Source of the DNA: an uncultured Streptococcus sp.
Lineage (GTDB): Bacteria > Bacillota > Bacilli > Lactobacillales > Streptococcaceae
Assembly (NCBI GenBank): GCA_900755085.1
Contig: CAAEFF010000007.1
Coordinates: 1-35,531 of the forward strand
Direction: 5' to 3'
DNA: 35,531 nucleotides
Below the pieces are notes generated by a model. It was not told the DNA's origin, ran no database searches, and saw only the letters and a list, made by a program, of their open reading frames with translations. Both the position numbers and the translations under genes were made by a program. Below, piece by piece: positions 6,851-14,766 of the stretch (positions are counted from its first letter, which is position 1; each line of letters opens with the position of its first letter).

Positions 6851-7944
6851 TTGAAAAACTCAAGCGTATCCATTATATGTTTTACGCTAGCCTAGTCTTT
6901 ATGGGCTTTCCCTTTATCTCTATTTTATTAGGGGAGGTCCCCTACTGGCACTTCTTTTTAGCCCTCTTGTTTATTGCTTCCTATCTAGGAGTCTTGATTA
7001 CTGAAAACAAAAAGCTGACCTGGATTTGTTGGCTATACCTCCTAGCCTATGTAGCAGGAAATACTCTTTTTATTAACGCCAACTATTTTTGGTTTTATTT
7101 CTTCATCAGCAACCTATTGGTCTATCACTTTGAGATTCACAATTTTCGCTCTCCCTATCTTTGGACAGTTTTTCTATCGCAATTCCTGCTTTTTGGGGCC
7201 ATCTTTTTCAAACAGAGTGCGATGGAGTATGAATGGGTATTTTTAATCATTATTTTCTTTTTTACTCATGCCATGACCTACGGCATGATTCGGATTCGGA
7301 TGGTGGAAGAGTTGAAAGCTGATCATGCCAAGCAAAATGCCCAGATCAATCTTTTGCTGGCAGAAAACGAGCGCCATCGGATTGGCCGCGATCTGCATGA
7401 TAGTCTAGGCCACACCTTTGCCATGCTCAGTGTCAAGGCAGACCTGGCTGATCAATTCTTAGCATTGGGTCAAGTTGAGAAGGCGCAGGAGCAGGTGCAA
7501 GAGATTCAAACCATCAGTCAGGAGTCCATGCACCAAGTCCGAGAGATTGTGGAGAACTTGAAGCAGCGAACCCTGACAAGAGAGCTAGAAACTGTCCAGC
7601 AAATGCTAGAAGTGGCGCAAGTCAAAGTGGAGATTCAGAATGAGCTCGATACAGCTAGCATCTCGCCGATCCTAGAGTCTGCTCTGGCCATGGTGTCTCT
7701 GGAATTAGCCACTAATATGATCAAACATGCCAAAGCGACGCAGGCCTTTCTCTCTTATTGCTCCACCGAGACAGGTGTAGAAATGGTTGCAGAAGACAAT
7801 GGCATCGGCTTTAGTAAAGTTTCCGATAAGGATCTGCACTCGATCCGCGAACGGATTGCCTTATTGGGAGGAGAGTTAGAGATCAGTCGTCGTCACAAGC
7901 CAACCCGCATAGAAATACGGATCCCCTATCAAGAAAGGAAATAA
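6847..7944 (+). CDS. Sensor histidine kinase (HisKA_3, DesK-like)
   Basis: A 365-residue protein. The N-terminal ~150 residues form about six membrane helices (11-29, 35-51, 57-75, 78-95, 104-122, 129-147) with no large extracellular domain, as in kinases that sense the membrane or a partner transporter. The phospho-acceptor motif RDLHDSLGH has H184. The N box includes N290 and the ATP-lid region DNGIGF is at 317-322. The ATG overlaps the permease stop by 4 nt. It is expected to phosphorylate the regulator that follows after 1 nt. The ligand is unknown. Confidence 0.93.
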   Translation: MIEKLKRIHYMFYASLVFMGFPFISILLGEVPYWHFFLALLFIASYLGVLITENKKLTWICWLYLLAYVAGNTLFINANYFWFYFFISNLLVYHFEIHNFRSPYLWTVFLSQFLLFGAIFFKQSAMEYEWVFLIIIFFFTHAMTYGMIRIRMVEELKADHAKQNAQINLLLAENERHRIGRDLHDSLGHTFAMLSVKADLADQFLALGQVEKAQEQVQEIQTISQESMHQVREIVENLKQRTLTRELETVQQMLEVAQVKVEIQNELDTASISPILESALAMVSLELATNMIKHAKATQAFLSYCSTETGVEMVAEDNGIGFSKVSDKDLHSIRERIALLGGELEISRRHKPTRIEIRIPYQERK

Positions 7945-7945
7945 G

Positions 7946-8545
7946 ATGCGCTTATTAGTTGCTGAAGACCAAAGTATGTTACGCGATGCGCTCTGCCAGC
8001 TCTTGCTCCTACAAGAGGATGTGGAAGATGTCTTGCAGGCTGGCGATGGGCAAGAGGCCATTCGTTTACTCGAAACACATCCAGTCGATATTGCGATTTT
8101 AGATATCGAAATGCCCATCAAAACTGGGTTAGAAGTGTTGGAATGGGCTAAAAGTCAACAACCCCAGCTCAAGGTCGTCATCGTTACCACCTTTAAGCGA
8201 CCGGGCTATTTTGAGCGGGCCCTCAAGGCTGGAGTCGATGCCTATGTCTTAAAAGAACGCCGCATTACGGATTTGATGGCCACTCTGCATACCGTTTTAG
8301 CAGGGCAAAAAGAATATTCGCCTGAATTAATGGAAGGGATTTTGACCCATCCCAATCCTCTAAGCCCTCAAGAAAAGGCAGTTCTAAAAGAAGTCGCAAA
8401 AGGGGCTTCTAACCAAGAAATTGCTGATCGCTTATTTCTCTCAAACGGGCCCATCCGCAATTATATGTCAGCCATTCTGACCAAGTTGGATGCGGAAAAC
8501 CGGACCGAGGCGGCAAAAATTGCCCAAGAAAAGGGTTGGTTATAA
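7946..8545 (+). CDS. Response regulator, NarL/LuxR family (DesR-like)
   Basis: A 199-residue protein. The receiver domain (about 1-120) has the acidic pocket D8, phospho-acceptor D53 (AILDIEMP), the T80/T81 switch and a conserved K in VLKERR. The C-terminal domain (about 135-199) is a LuxR-type helix-turn-helix (LSPQEKAVLKEVAKGASNQE... NYMSAILTKL). It is the last gene of the six-gene unit and the likely binder of the inverted repeat at 4764-4789, which would make the operon autoregulated. That link is inferred. Confidence 0.93.
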   Translation: MRLLVAEDQSMLRDALCQLLLLQEDVEDVLQAGDGQEAIRLLETHPVDIAILDIEMPIKTGLEVLEWAKSQQPQLKVVIVTTFKRPGYFERALKAGVDAYVLKERRITDLMATLHTVLAGQKEYSPELMEGILTHPNPLSPQEKAVLKEVAKGASNQEIADRLFLSNGPIRNYMSAILTKLDAENRTEAAKIAQEKGWL

Positions 8546-8550
8546 GGAAA

Positions 8551-8583
8551 AAAAGTTTCTAGGAGTTCCTAGAGACTTTTTTC
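8551..8583 (+). terminator. Terminator of the exporter/two-component operon
   Basis: A long stem of about 14 bp (8551-8564 with 8567-8580), built on GTTTCTAGGA and TCCTAGAGAC, ends in a T run. Confidence 0.85.
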
Positions 8584-8633
8584 TGATAGACCTAGCATTT
8601 TTAGAAAAACTCTCATTCTTCGGATTTAGATAG

Positions 8634-8648
8634 AAAATTCAGAAAATT
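8634..8648. promoter_or_regulatory. CodY box upstream of ilvB
   Basis: AAAATTCAGAAAATT matches the CodY consensus AATTTTCWGAAAATT at 13 of 15 positions. It lies 12 bp upstream of the -35 box. CodY senses branched-chain amino acids and represses such genes in Firmicutes; the site itself is read directly from the sequence. Confidence 0.7.
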
Positions 8649-8660
8649 TACTATTTTTCC

Positions 8661-8688
8661 TTGAAATATTTTCTAAAAATGGTATGAT
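8661..8688 (+). promoter_or_regulatory. Promoter of the ilv operon, with a second CodY-like site in the spacer
   Basis: TTGAAA (8661-8666) and TATGAT (8683-8688) are 16 bp apart with a TGn extension. The spacer region 8667-8681 (TATTTTCTAAAAATG) matches the CodY consensus at 12 of 15 positions. The leader is only about 40 nt, too short for a T-box or a peptide attenuator. Confidence 0.65.
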
Positions 8689-8732
8689 AGTAGCATGCTA
8701 ATTTGATATACAAAGTACTGGAAAGGAGAGAC

Positions 8733-10433
8733 ATGGAGAAAATTACCTTAGAAACTGCAAAAACCGGTTCAGAGCTCGTTCTTGAAACCCTGCGTGATTT
8801 GGGCATTGACACGATTTTTGGTTATCCTGGTGGAGCGGTTTTGCCTTTATACGATGCCATCTATAGCTTTGAGGGTATCCAGCATATCTTGGGTCGTCAT
8901 GAACAAGGATGCTTGCATGAGGCTGAAGGCTACGCCAAATCAACTGGAAAGCTGGGTGTCGCAGTCGTCACTAGTGGACCGGGGGCGACCAATGCCATTA
9001 CAGGGATTGCAGATGCCATGAGCGATAGCGTTCCCTTATTAGTCTTCACTGGTCAAGTCAATCGTGCTGGGATCGGGAAAGACGCCTTTCAAGAAGCGGA
9101 TATCGTGGGAATTACCATGCCCATCACCAAGTACAACTATCAAGTACGTGAGACGGCAGATATTCCACGAATTATCACAGAAGCTGTCCATATTGCGACG
9201 ACCGGCCGTCCTGGCCCTGTGGTAATTGACCTTCCAAAGGATGTGTCTGCTTTAGAGACAGATTTTATCTATGAACCAAGTGTGAAGCTTCCAAGCTACC
9301 AGCCTACCATTGAACCCAATGAATTGCAGATCAAAAAGATTTTGAAGCAATTGAGTAAGGCTAAAAAACCAGTTCTTCTTGCTGGTGGTGGAGTGAGTTA
9401 CGCTGGAGCTGCAAAAGAGTTGATTGCTCTAGCAGAGCGCTATCAGATTCCAGTAGTGACTAGTCTTTTAGGTCAAGGAACGATTGCGACCAGTCATCCT
9501 CTTTTCCTAGGGATGGGAGGAATGCACGGATCCTTCGCGGCCAATATCGCTATGACAGAGACGGATTTCATGATCAGTGTTGGTTGTCGATTTGACGACC
9601 GTTTGACAGGGAATCCAAAGACTTTCGCTAAAAATGCTAAGGTTGCCCATATCGACATTGATCCTGCAGAGATTGGTAAGATCATTGCTGTCGACATTCC
9701 TGTTGTTGGCGATGCAAAGAAAGCCTTGCAGCAGTTGCTAGCAGAGCCGACGGTTCATAACAACACAGAAAAATGGATCGAAAAGGTGACCCAAGATAAG
9801 AACCGAGTTCGTTCATACGACAAGAAAGAACGGGTTGTGCAGCCACAAGCTGTGATTGAACGCATCGGAGAGTTGACCAAGGGGGACGCTATTGTCGTCA
9901 CAGACGTTGGACAACACCAAATGTGGGCAGCTCAATACTATCCTTACCAAAATGAGCGCCAATTGGTGACATCTGGTGGTCTAGGAACGATGGGATTCGG
10001 TGTTCCTGCAGCTATCGGAGCGAAAATTGCCAATCCAGATAAAGAAGTTGTTCTCTTTGTCGGAGATGGTGGTTTCCAAATGACCAATCAAGAATTGGCA
10101 ATCTTAAATATTTATAAGGTTCCGATCAAGGTCGTTATGCTCAACAACCACTCGCTTGGAATGGTCCGTCAATGGCAAGAAGCCTTCTATGATGGTCGGA
10201 CGTCAGAGTCAGTCTTTGATAGCCTTCCAGATTTCCAATTGATGGCGCAAGCCTACGGGATCAAGAATTATAAATTTGATAATCCTGATACTCTGGAGAA
10301 GGATTTGGAAGTCATCACAGAAGATGTACCAATGTTCATCGAAGTAGACATTTCTCGGAAAGAGCATGTCTTACCGATGGTACCAGCTGGTAAGAGTAAT
10401 CATGAGATGTTGGGGGTGAAGTTTAATGCGTAG
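8733..10433 (+). CDS. ilvB: Acetolactate synthase, large catalytic subunit
   Basis: A 566-residue ThDP enzyme that condenses two pyruvates, or pyruvate with 2-oxobutyrate, in the first common step of valine, leucine and isoleucine synthesis. The catalytic glutamate is E57 (GRHEQG). The ThDP/Mg motif GDGGFQMTNQE...MLNN lies near 444-475. The family length is normal. The ATG at 8733 has GAAAGGAGAG (8721-8730) upstream; a TTG-initiated extension to 8703 lacks such a site. Its stop overlaps the ilvN start by 8 nt, fitting a fixed subunit ratio. Regulation by CodY is likely from the two upstream boxes. Confidence 0.96.
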   Translation: MEKITLETAKTGSELVLETLRDLGIDTIFGYPGGAVLPLYDAIYSFEGIQHILGRHEQGCLHEAEGYAKSTGKLGVAVVTSGPGATNAITGIADAMSDSVPLLVFTGQVNRAGIGKDAFQEADIVGITMPITKYNYQVRETADIPRIITEAVHIATTGRPGPVVIDLPKDVSALETDFIYEPSVKLPSYQPTIEPNELQIKKILKQLSKAKKPVLLAGGGVSYAGAAKELIALAERYQIPVVTSLLGQGTIATSHPLFLGMGGMHGSFAANIAMTETDFMISVGCRFDDRLTGNPKTFAKNAKVAHIDIDPAEIGKIIAVDIPVVGDAKKALQQLLAEPTVHNNTEKWIEKVTQDKNRVRSYDKKERVVQPQAVIERIGELTKGDAIVVTDVGQHQMWAAQYYPYQNERQLVTSGGLGTMGFGVPAAIGAKIANPDKEVVLFVGDGGFQMTNQELAILNIYKVPIKVVMLNNHSLGMVRQWQEAFYDGRTSESVFDSLPDFQLMAQAYGIKNYKFDNPDTLEKDLEVITEDVPMFIEVDISRKEHVLPMVPAGKSNHEMLGVKFNA

Positions 10434-10902
10434 AATGTTAACAGCCAAACTTCAAAACCGATCAGGTGTTCTGAACCGCTTTACTGGAGTCCTGTCGAGA
10501 CGTCAAGTCAATATCGAAAGCATCTCTGTTGGTGCAACAGAAAACCCTAATGTATCGCGGATTACCATTATCATTGATGTTGCTTCGCATGATGAAGTAG
10601 AGCAAATCATCAAACAGCTCAACCGTCAGATTGATGTGATTCGCATTCGTGATATCACTGACAAACCACACTTGGAGCGCGAAGTGATCCTGGTGAAAGT
10701 TTCTGCACCAGCTGAGAAGCGGGCAGAAATCTTGGCCATTATTCAACCTTTCCGTGCGACCGTGGTCGATGTGGCCCCAAGCTCTATCACCGTTCAAATG
10801 ACGGGAAATGCAGAAAAGAGCGAAGCCCTCATTCGTGTTATTCGACCTTATGGGATTAAAAACATCGCCCGCACCGGTGCAACCGGATTTACTCGAGATT
10901 AA
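10426..10902 (+). CDS. ilvN: Acetolactate synthase, small regulatory subunit
   Basis: A 158-residue protein with an N-terminal ACT domain (about 3-78, NRSGVLNRFTGVLSRRQVNIESI) that binds valine for feedback inhibition, followed by the C-terminal regulatory-subunit domain. It activates and regulates IlvB. The start at 10426, inside the end of ilvB, has GGGGGTG 8 nt upstream; ATG 10435 is a less likely alternative. Confidence 0.95.
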   Translation: MRRMLTAKLQNRSGVLNRFTGVLSRRQVNIESISVGATENPNVSRITIIIDVASHDEVEQIIKQLNRQIDVIRIRDITDKPHLEREVILVKVSAPAEKRAEILAIIQPFRATVVDVAPSSITVQMTGNAEKSEALIRVIRPYGIKNIARTGATGFTRD

Positions 10903-10970
10903 TTCTCGCCTTAACATTGTTAACCCCGCCTTAAAAAGGCAAATAATATAATAGAAAAGAGATTTTACTT
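10903..10970 (+). promoter_or_regulatory. ilvN-ilvC spacer with repeats
   Basis: The 68-nt gap holds CGCCTTAA twice (10907-10914 and 10927-10934, 20 bp apart), the palindrome TTAACATTGTTAA (10911-10923), a small hairpin GCCTT/AAGGC (10928-10940) and TATAAT at 10947-10952. No good -35 box is seen, so an internal promoter is possible but unproven. ilvC has much stronger codon bias than ilvB/ilvN, consistent with higher expression. Confidence 0.35.
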
Positions 10971-11993
10971 ATGGCAGTTCAAATGGAATACGAAAAAGAC
11001 GTTAAAGTACCAGCACTTGATGGTAAAAAAATCGCCGTTATCGGTTATGGTTCACAAGGTCATGCACACGCACAAAACTTGCGTGATTCAGGTCACGATG
11101 TCATCATCGGTGTACGTCCTGGTAAATCATTCGATAAAGCAAAAGAAGATGGATTTGAAGCTTACCCAGTTGCAGAAGCAACTAAATTGGCTGATATCAT
11201 CATGATCTTGGCACCAGACGAAATCCAAAAAGATATCTACAAAGATGAAATCGCTCCAAACTTGAGCGCTGGTAAAGCTCTTGGTTTTGCCCATGGTTTC
11301 AATATCCACTTTGGTTACATCAAAGCTCCTGAAGACGTAGATGTCTTCATGGTTGCACCAAAAGGACCAGGTCACTTGGTACGTCGTACTTACACTGAAG
11401 GATTTGGTGTACCAGCACTTTACGCTGTCTACCAAGATGCTACTGGTAACGCGAAAGACATCGCAATGGACTGGGCAAAAGGTGTTGGTTCAGCACGTGT
11501 TGGTCTTCTTTCAACAACCTTCAAAGAAGAAACAGAAGAAGATTTGTTTGGTGAACAAGCTGTTCTTATGGGTGGTTTGACAAGCTTGATCGAAGCTGGA
11601 TTTGAAGTTTTGACAGAAGCTGGTTATGCACCTGAATTGGCTTACTTCGAAGTCCTTCATGAAATGAAATTGATCGTTGACTTGATCTACGAAGGTGGCT
11701 TCAAGAAAATGCGTCAATCATGTTCAAATACTGCCGAATTTGGTGATTTCGTAACTGGTCCACGTGTTATCGGTCCAGAAGTAAAAGAAAACATGAAAGC
11801 TGCCCTTGCTGATATCCAATCAGGTAAATTTGCACGTGAATTCGTTGAAGACCACGATGCTGGTTTCCCACGTTTGAAAGCCTTCCGCAAACAAGCTGAA
11901 GAACTTGAAATTGAAAAAGTTGGTGCTGAATTGCGTAAAGCAATGCCATTCGTTGGTCAAAATGACGATGACGCCTTCAAAATCTACAACTAA
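10971..11993 (+). CDS. ilvC: Ketol-acid reductoisomerase (class I)
   Basis: A 340-residue enzyme that isomerises and reduces acetolactate or acetohydroxybutyrate to the dihydroxy acids using NADPH and Mg. The Rossmann nucleotide loop GYGSQGHAHAQNL is at 25-37. The C-terminal knotted domain has the conserved FKKMRQSCSNTAEFGD segment. The length is that of the short class I form. Codon use is strongly biased to the preferred set, as in highly expressed streptococcal genes. Confidence 0.97.
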   Translation: MAVQMEYEKDVKVPALDGKKIAVIGYGSQGHAHAQNLRDSGHDVIIGVRPGKSFDKAKEDGFEAYPVAEATKLADIIMILAPDEIQKDIYKDEIAPNLSAGKALGFAHGFNIHFGYIKAPEDVDVFMVAPKGPGHLVRRTYTEGFGVPALYAVYQDATGNAKDIAMDWAKGVGSARVGLLSTTFKEETEEDLFGEQAVLMGGLTSLIEAGFEVLTEAGYAPELAYFEVLHEMKLIVDLIYEGGFKKMRQSCSNTAEFGDFVTGPRVIGPEVKENMKAALADIQSGKFAREFVEDHDAGFPRLKAFRKQAEELEIEKVGAELRKAMPFVGQNDDDAFKIYN

Positions 11994-12010
11994 TTGTCTG
12001 TAGAAGACTA

Positions 12011-12041
12011 AGCAAGTTGGGACACCCTAGCTTGCTTTTTT
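12011..12041 (+). terminator. Terminator between ilvC and ilvA
   Basis: An 11-bp stem (12011-12021 with 12026-12036, arms AGCAAGTTGGG and CCCTAGCTTGCT) is followed by six T. It stands only 28 nt before the ilvA start, with no visible promoter between, so ilvA probably depends on read-through. Confidence 0.8.
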
Positions 12042-12069
12042 GATCAATACACAGCAACAGAGGTATGAA

Positions 12070-13320
12070 ATGATAACAGCAAAAGATGTGGCCAAGGCCC
12101 ATAAAATATTAAGTGGAGTCGTTGTCAATACGCCCCTTGAATACGACCACTATTTATCTGAAAAATATGGGGCAAAGATTTATTTGAAAAAAGAAAACGC
12201 CCAACGTGTTCGTTCGTTTAAGATTCGTGGAGCGTATTTTGCAATTTCTCAACTCTCAAAAGAAGAGCGTGAGCGTGGGGTAGTGTGTGCTTCTGCGGGA
12301 AACCATGCGCAAGGAGTTGCTTATACTTGTAATGAAATGAAGATTCCAGCGACCATCTTCATGCCGATTACAACACCGCAACAAAAGATCGGCCAAGTCC
12401 GATTCTTTGGTGGGGATTATGTAACAATTAAGTTGGTCGGGGATACCTTTGATGCGTCAGCTAAGGCAGCCCAAGAATTTACTCTCGCAGAAAAACGGAC
12501 CTTTATTGACCCGTTTGATGATCCACACGTACAGGCTGGCCAAGGAACAGTAGCCTATGAAATTCTTGAGGAAGCTCGAAAAGAATCGATTGCCTTTGAT
12601 GCTGTCCTTGTTCCTGTTGGTGGAGGAGGCCTCATTTCAGGTGTTTCTACCTATATCAAAGAAACAGAGCCTAGGATTGAGGTTATTGGGGTAGAGGCCG
12701 AAGGGGCGCGCTCCATGAAGGCTGCTTTTGAAGCAGGGGGGCCAGTCAAATTACCAGAAATTGATAAATTTGCAGATGGGATTGCCGTGCAAAAAGTGGG
12801 ACAATTAACCTATGAAGTAACCCGTCAGCATGTGGAAACCCTGGTTGGGGTCGATGAAGGTTTGATTTCAGAGACCTTGATTGATCTTTATTCTAAGCAG
12901 GGGATCGTAGCTGAACCAGCGGGAGCTGCTAGTGTGGCATCTCTAGAGATCTTGCGCGAATACATCAAGGGTAAAACGATCTGTTGTATTATCTCAGGTG
13001 GAAATAATGATATTAACCGCATGCCTGAAATGGAAGAACGTGCCTTGATCTACGATGGAGTGAAACACTACTTTATCGTAAACTTCCCACAACGTCCAGG
13101 GGCCCTTCGCGAGTTTGTAAATGATATCTTAGGGCCAAATGATGATATCACACGTTTTGAATACATCAAGCGCGCTAGTAAGGGAACAGGCCCTGTCTTG
13201 ATTGGGGTTACTTTAGCCAATAAACATGACTATGCAGGCTTGGTCAACCGTATCGAGCGTTTTGATCCGTCTTTCATTAACTTGAACGGCAATGAAACAC
13301 TCTATAATATGCTCGTCTGA
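12070..13320 (+). CDS. ilvA: Threonine dehydratase (ammonia-lyase)
   Basis: A 416-residue PLP enzyme converting threonine to 2-oxobutyrate, the entry step of isoleucine synthesis. The Schiff-base lysine is K51 (RSFKIRGAY); SAGNHAQG and the glycine loop VPVGGGGLISG bind cofactor and substrate. The C-terminal ~80 residues (about 335-416) form a single ACT-like regulatory domain, so this is the shorter form. The ATG at 12070 has AGAGG 6 nt upstream; a TTG reading from 12040 would start within the terminator T run and was rejected. Confidence 0.94.
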   Translation: MITAKDVAKAHKILSGVVVNTPLEYDHYLSEKYGAKIYLKKENAQRVRSFKIRGAYFAISQLSKEERERGVVCASAGNHAQGVAYTCNEMKIPATIFMPITTPQQKIGQVRFFGGDYVTIKLVGDTFDASAKAAQEFTLAEKRTFIDPFDDPHVQAGQGTVAYEILEEARKESIAFDAVLVPVGGGGLISGVSTYIKETEPRIEVIGVEAEGARSMKAAFEAGGPVKLPEIDKFADGIAVQKVGQLTYEVTRQHVETLVGVDEGLISETLIDLYSKQGIVAEPAGAASVASLEILREYIKGKTICCIISGGNNDINRMPEMEERALIYDGVKHYFIVNFPQRPGALREFVNDILGPNDDITRFEYIKRASKGTGPVLIGVTLANKHDYAGLVNRIERFDPSFINLNGNETLYNMLV

Positions 13321-13348
13321 GTATCATACAGAAACAATCGACCATTTA

Positions 13349-13382
13349 AGCAATATATTTTTAAGGAATATATTGCTTTTTT
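13349..13382 (+). terminator. Terminator of ilvA
   Basis: The perfect 11-bp stem AGCAATATATT (13349-13359) pairs with AATATATTGCT (13367-13377), followed by T6. Confidence 0.88.
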
Positions 13383-13402
13383 ATCAACACTTGTGATATG
13401 AT
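13373..13402 (+). promoter_or_regulatory. Promoter of the SPFH gene
   Basis: TATGAT (13397-13402) has a TGn extension. TTGCTT (13373-13378) lies 18 bp upstream and overlaps the right arm of the ilvA terminator. Confidence 0.55.
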
Positions 13403-13430
13403 ATGCGTAAATTAAAAGGAGGAACTTTTT

Positions 13431-14324
13431 ATGCCTGGATTTATTATCTTTGTTTTATTCTTGCTACTGGTTGCAGGATTCATTGTGATTAGCTCACTAT
13501 ATGTGGTCAAGCAACAATCCGTTGCCATCATCGAGCGCTTCGGACGATATCAAAAAATTAGCGATAGTGGTATTCATATGCGAGCGCCTTTTGGCATCGA
13601 TAAAATTGCAGCACGAGTTCAATTGCGCGTCTTGCAGAGTGAGATCGTGGTTGAAACAAAAACTCAGGATAACGTATTCGTTACTATGAATGTGGCGACG
13701 CAATACCGAGTGAACGAAAGCAACGTAAAGGATGCCTACTACAAGTTGATGCGTCCAGAATCACAGATTAAATCATACATTGAAGATGCTTTGCGTTCTT
13801 CTGTTCCCAAGTTGACCTTGGATGAATTATTTGAGAAAAAAGATGAAATCGCCCTTGAGGTTCAAAAACAAGTGGCAGAAGAAATGTCAACTTATGGATA
13901 TATTATTGTAAAAACCTTGATCACCAAAGTTGAGCCAGATGCCGAAGTGAAACAATCCATGAACGAGATTAATGCGGCGCAAAGAAAACGCGTGGCAGCT
14001 CAGGAATTGGCAGAAGCAGACAAGATCAAGATCGTTACTGCTGCCGAAGCTGAGGCGGAAAAAGACCGCTTGCACGGGGTCGGTATTGCCGAGCAACGGA
14101 AGGCTATTGTCGATGGATTGGCAGACTCTATTAAAGAGTTAAAAGGAGCCAATGTAGACTTGACCGAAGAGCAAATCATGTCTATTCTGTTAACCAATCA
14201 GTACTTAGATACCTTAAATAATTTTGCAGATAAAGAAGGGAATAATACGATTTTCCTACCAGCTAACCCAGATGGGGTCGAAAACATTCGTACACAAATA
14301 TTATCAGCCCTGAAAGCAAAGTAA
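13431..14324 (+). CDS. SPFH/stomatin-prohibitin family membrane protein (QmcA-like)
   Basis: A 297-residue protein. One N-terminal membrane helix (about 4-24) is followed by the SPFH/band 7 domain (about 25-190, beginning VVKQQSVAIIERFGRYQKI). A charged coiled-coil region follows (about 170-225, rich in AEAEAEKDR), then a C-terminal oligomerisation segment. Such proteins form large membrane assemblies and act as scaffolds in functional membrane microdomains or as protease partners. No NfeD or protease gene is adjacent, so the exact role is open. AAAGGAGGAA precedes the ATG. Confidence 0.9.
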   Translation: MPGFIIFVLFLLLVAGFIVISSLYVVKQQSVAIIERFGRYQKISDSGIHMRAPFGIDKIAARVQLRVLQSEIVVETKTQDNVFVTMNVATQYRVNESNVKDAYYKLMRPESQIKSYIEDALRSSVPKLTLDELFEKKDEIALEVQKQVAEEMSTYGYIIVKTLITKVEPDAEVKQSMNEINAAQRKRVAAQELAEADKIKIVTAAEAEAEKDRLHGVGIAEQRKAIVDGLADSIKELKGANVDLTEEQIMSILLTNQYLDTLNNFADKEGNNTIFLPANPDGVENIRTQILSALKAK

Positions 14325-14371
14325 ACTATTTCTCATTTTTTAAAAAAGGTTCGTATTTTCAGCGATTTTAG

Positions 14372-14400
14372 TTGACAAAATGTGCAAAACAATTTATATT
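14372..14400 (+). promoter_or_regulatory. Strong promoter of the small HTH-like gene
   Basis: Consensus TTGACA (14372-14377) and TATATT (14395-14400) are exactly 17 bp apart. This is the best -35/-10 pair in the window. Confidence 0.8.
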
Positions 14401-14432
14401 AGTATTGGAAATAATAATATAGGAGAAAGATC

Positions 14433-14648
14433 ATGGCTAAATCGAACTTTGAAAAAGTAGAATCAGTTGTTGGATGGGTACGCGATAAGAAAATTACGGG
14501 ATATCGTATCAGTAAAGAAACAAATGCCCGTGAAATGTCTATCATTGCCTTGGCTCAAGGACGTGCAAAAGTGAAGAACATCTCGTTTGAAACTGCACTC
14601 GGATTGATTGATTTTTATGACAAAAATCATCAAAAATTCGAAGATTAA
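14433..14648 (+). CDS. Small protein with a Cro/CI-like helix-turn-helix pattern
   Basis: A 71-residue protein. Residues about 20-62 (ITGYRISKETNAREMSIIAL and a following KVKNISFETALGLIDFYD) have the spacing of a compact XRE-type helix-turn-helix. The turn is less standard than usual, so DNA binding is only suggested. It is cytosolic, with no membrane segment. It has its own near-consensus promoter, an AGGAGAAAG ribosome site and a strong terminator, so it is expressed well and alone. Targets unknown. Confidence 0.7.
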   Translation: MAKSNFEKVESVVGWVRDKKITGYRISKETNAREMSIIALAQGRAKVKNISFETALGLIDFYDKNHQKFED

Positions 14649-14663
14649 TTTGTTGTTCCAATT

Positions 14664-14695
14664 AAAAACCAGAGAGTTTCCTCTCTGGTTTTTTT
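14664..14695 (+). terminator. Terminator of the small HTH-like gene
   Basis: The 13-bp stem AAAAACCAGAGAG (14664-14676) pairs with CTCTCTGGTTTTT (14681-14693) around TTTC. Confidence 0.9.
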
Positions 14696-14719
14696 CTATG
14701 CCTTAAAAGAAGAGGAGGT

Positions 14720-14754
14720 AAAAAAACAGCTTGCTTCCATACTGGTAAGCAAAC
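14720..14754 (-). terminator. Terminator of the amino-acid ABC transporter operon (minus strand)
   Basis: On the minus strand, TTGCTTACCA pairs with TGGAAGCAA (plus positions 14743-14752 and 14731-14739) and is followed by a T run (plus-strand A run 14721-14726). Confidence 0.75.
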
Positions 14755-14766
14755 TATTTCAAGAGA

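Noticed and set aside
13345..13365. Two TTTAAG copies, as in a CiaR site
   Set aside because: They are 9 bp apart rather than the required 5, and both fall in the ilvA terminator hairpin.
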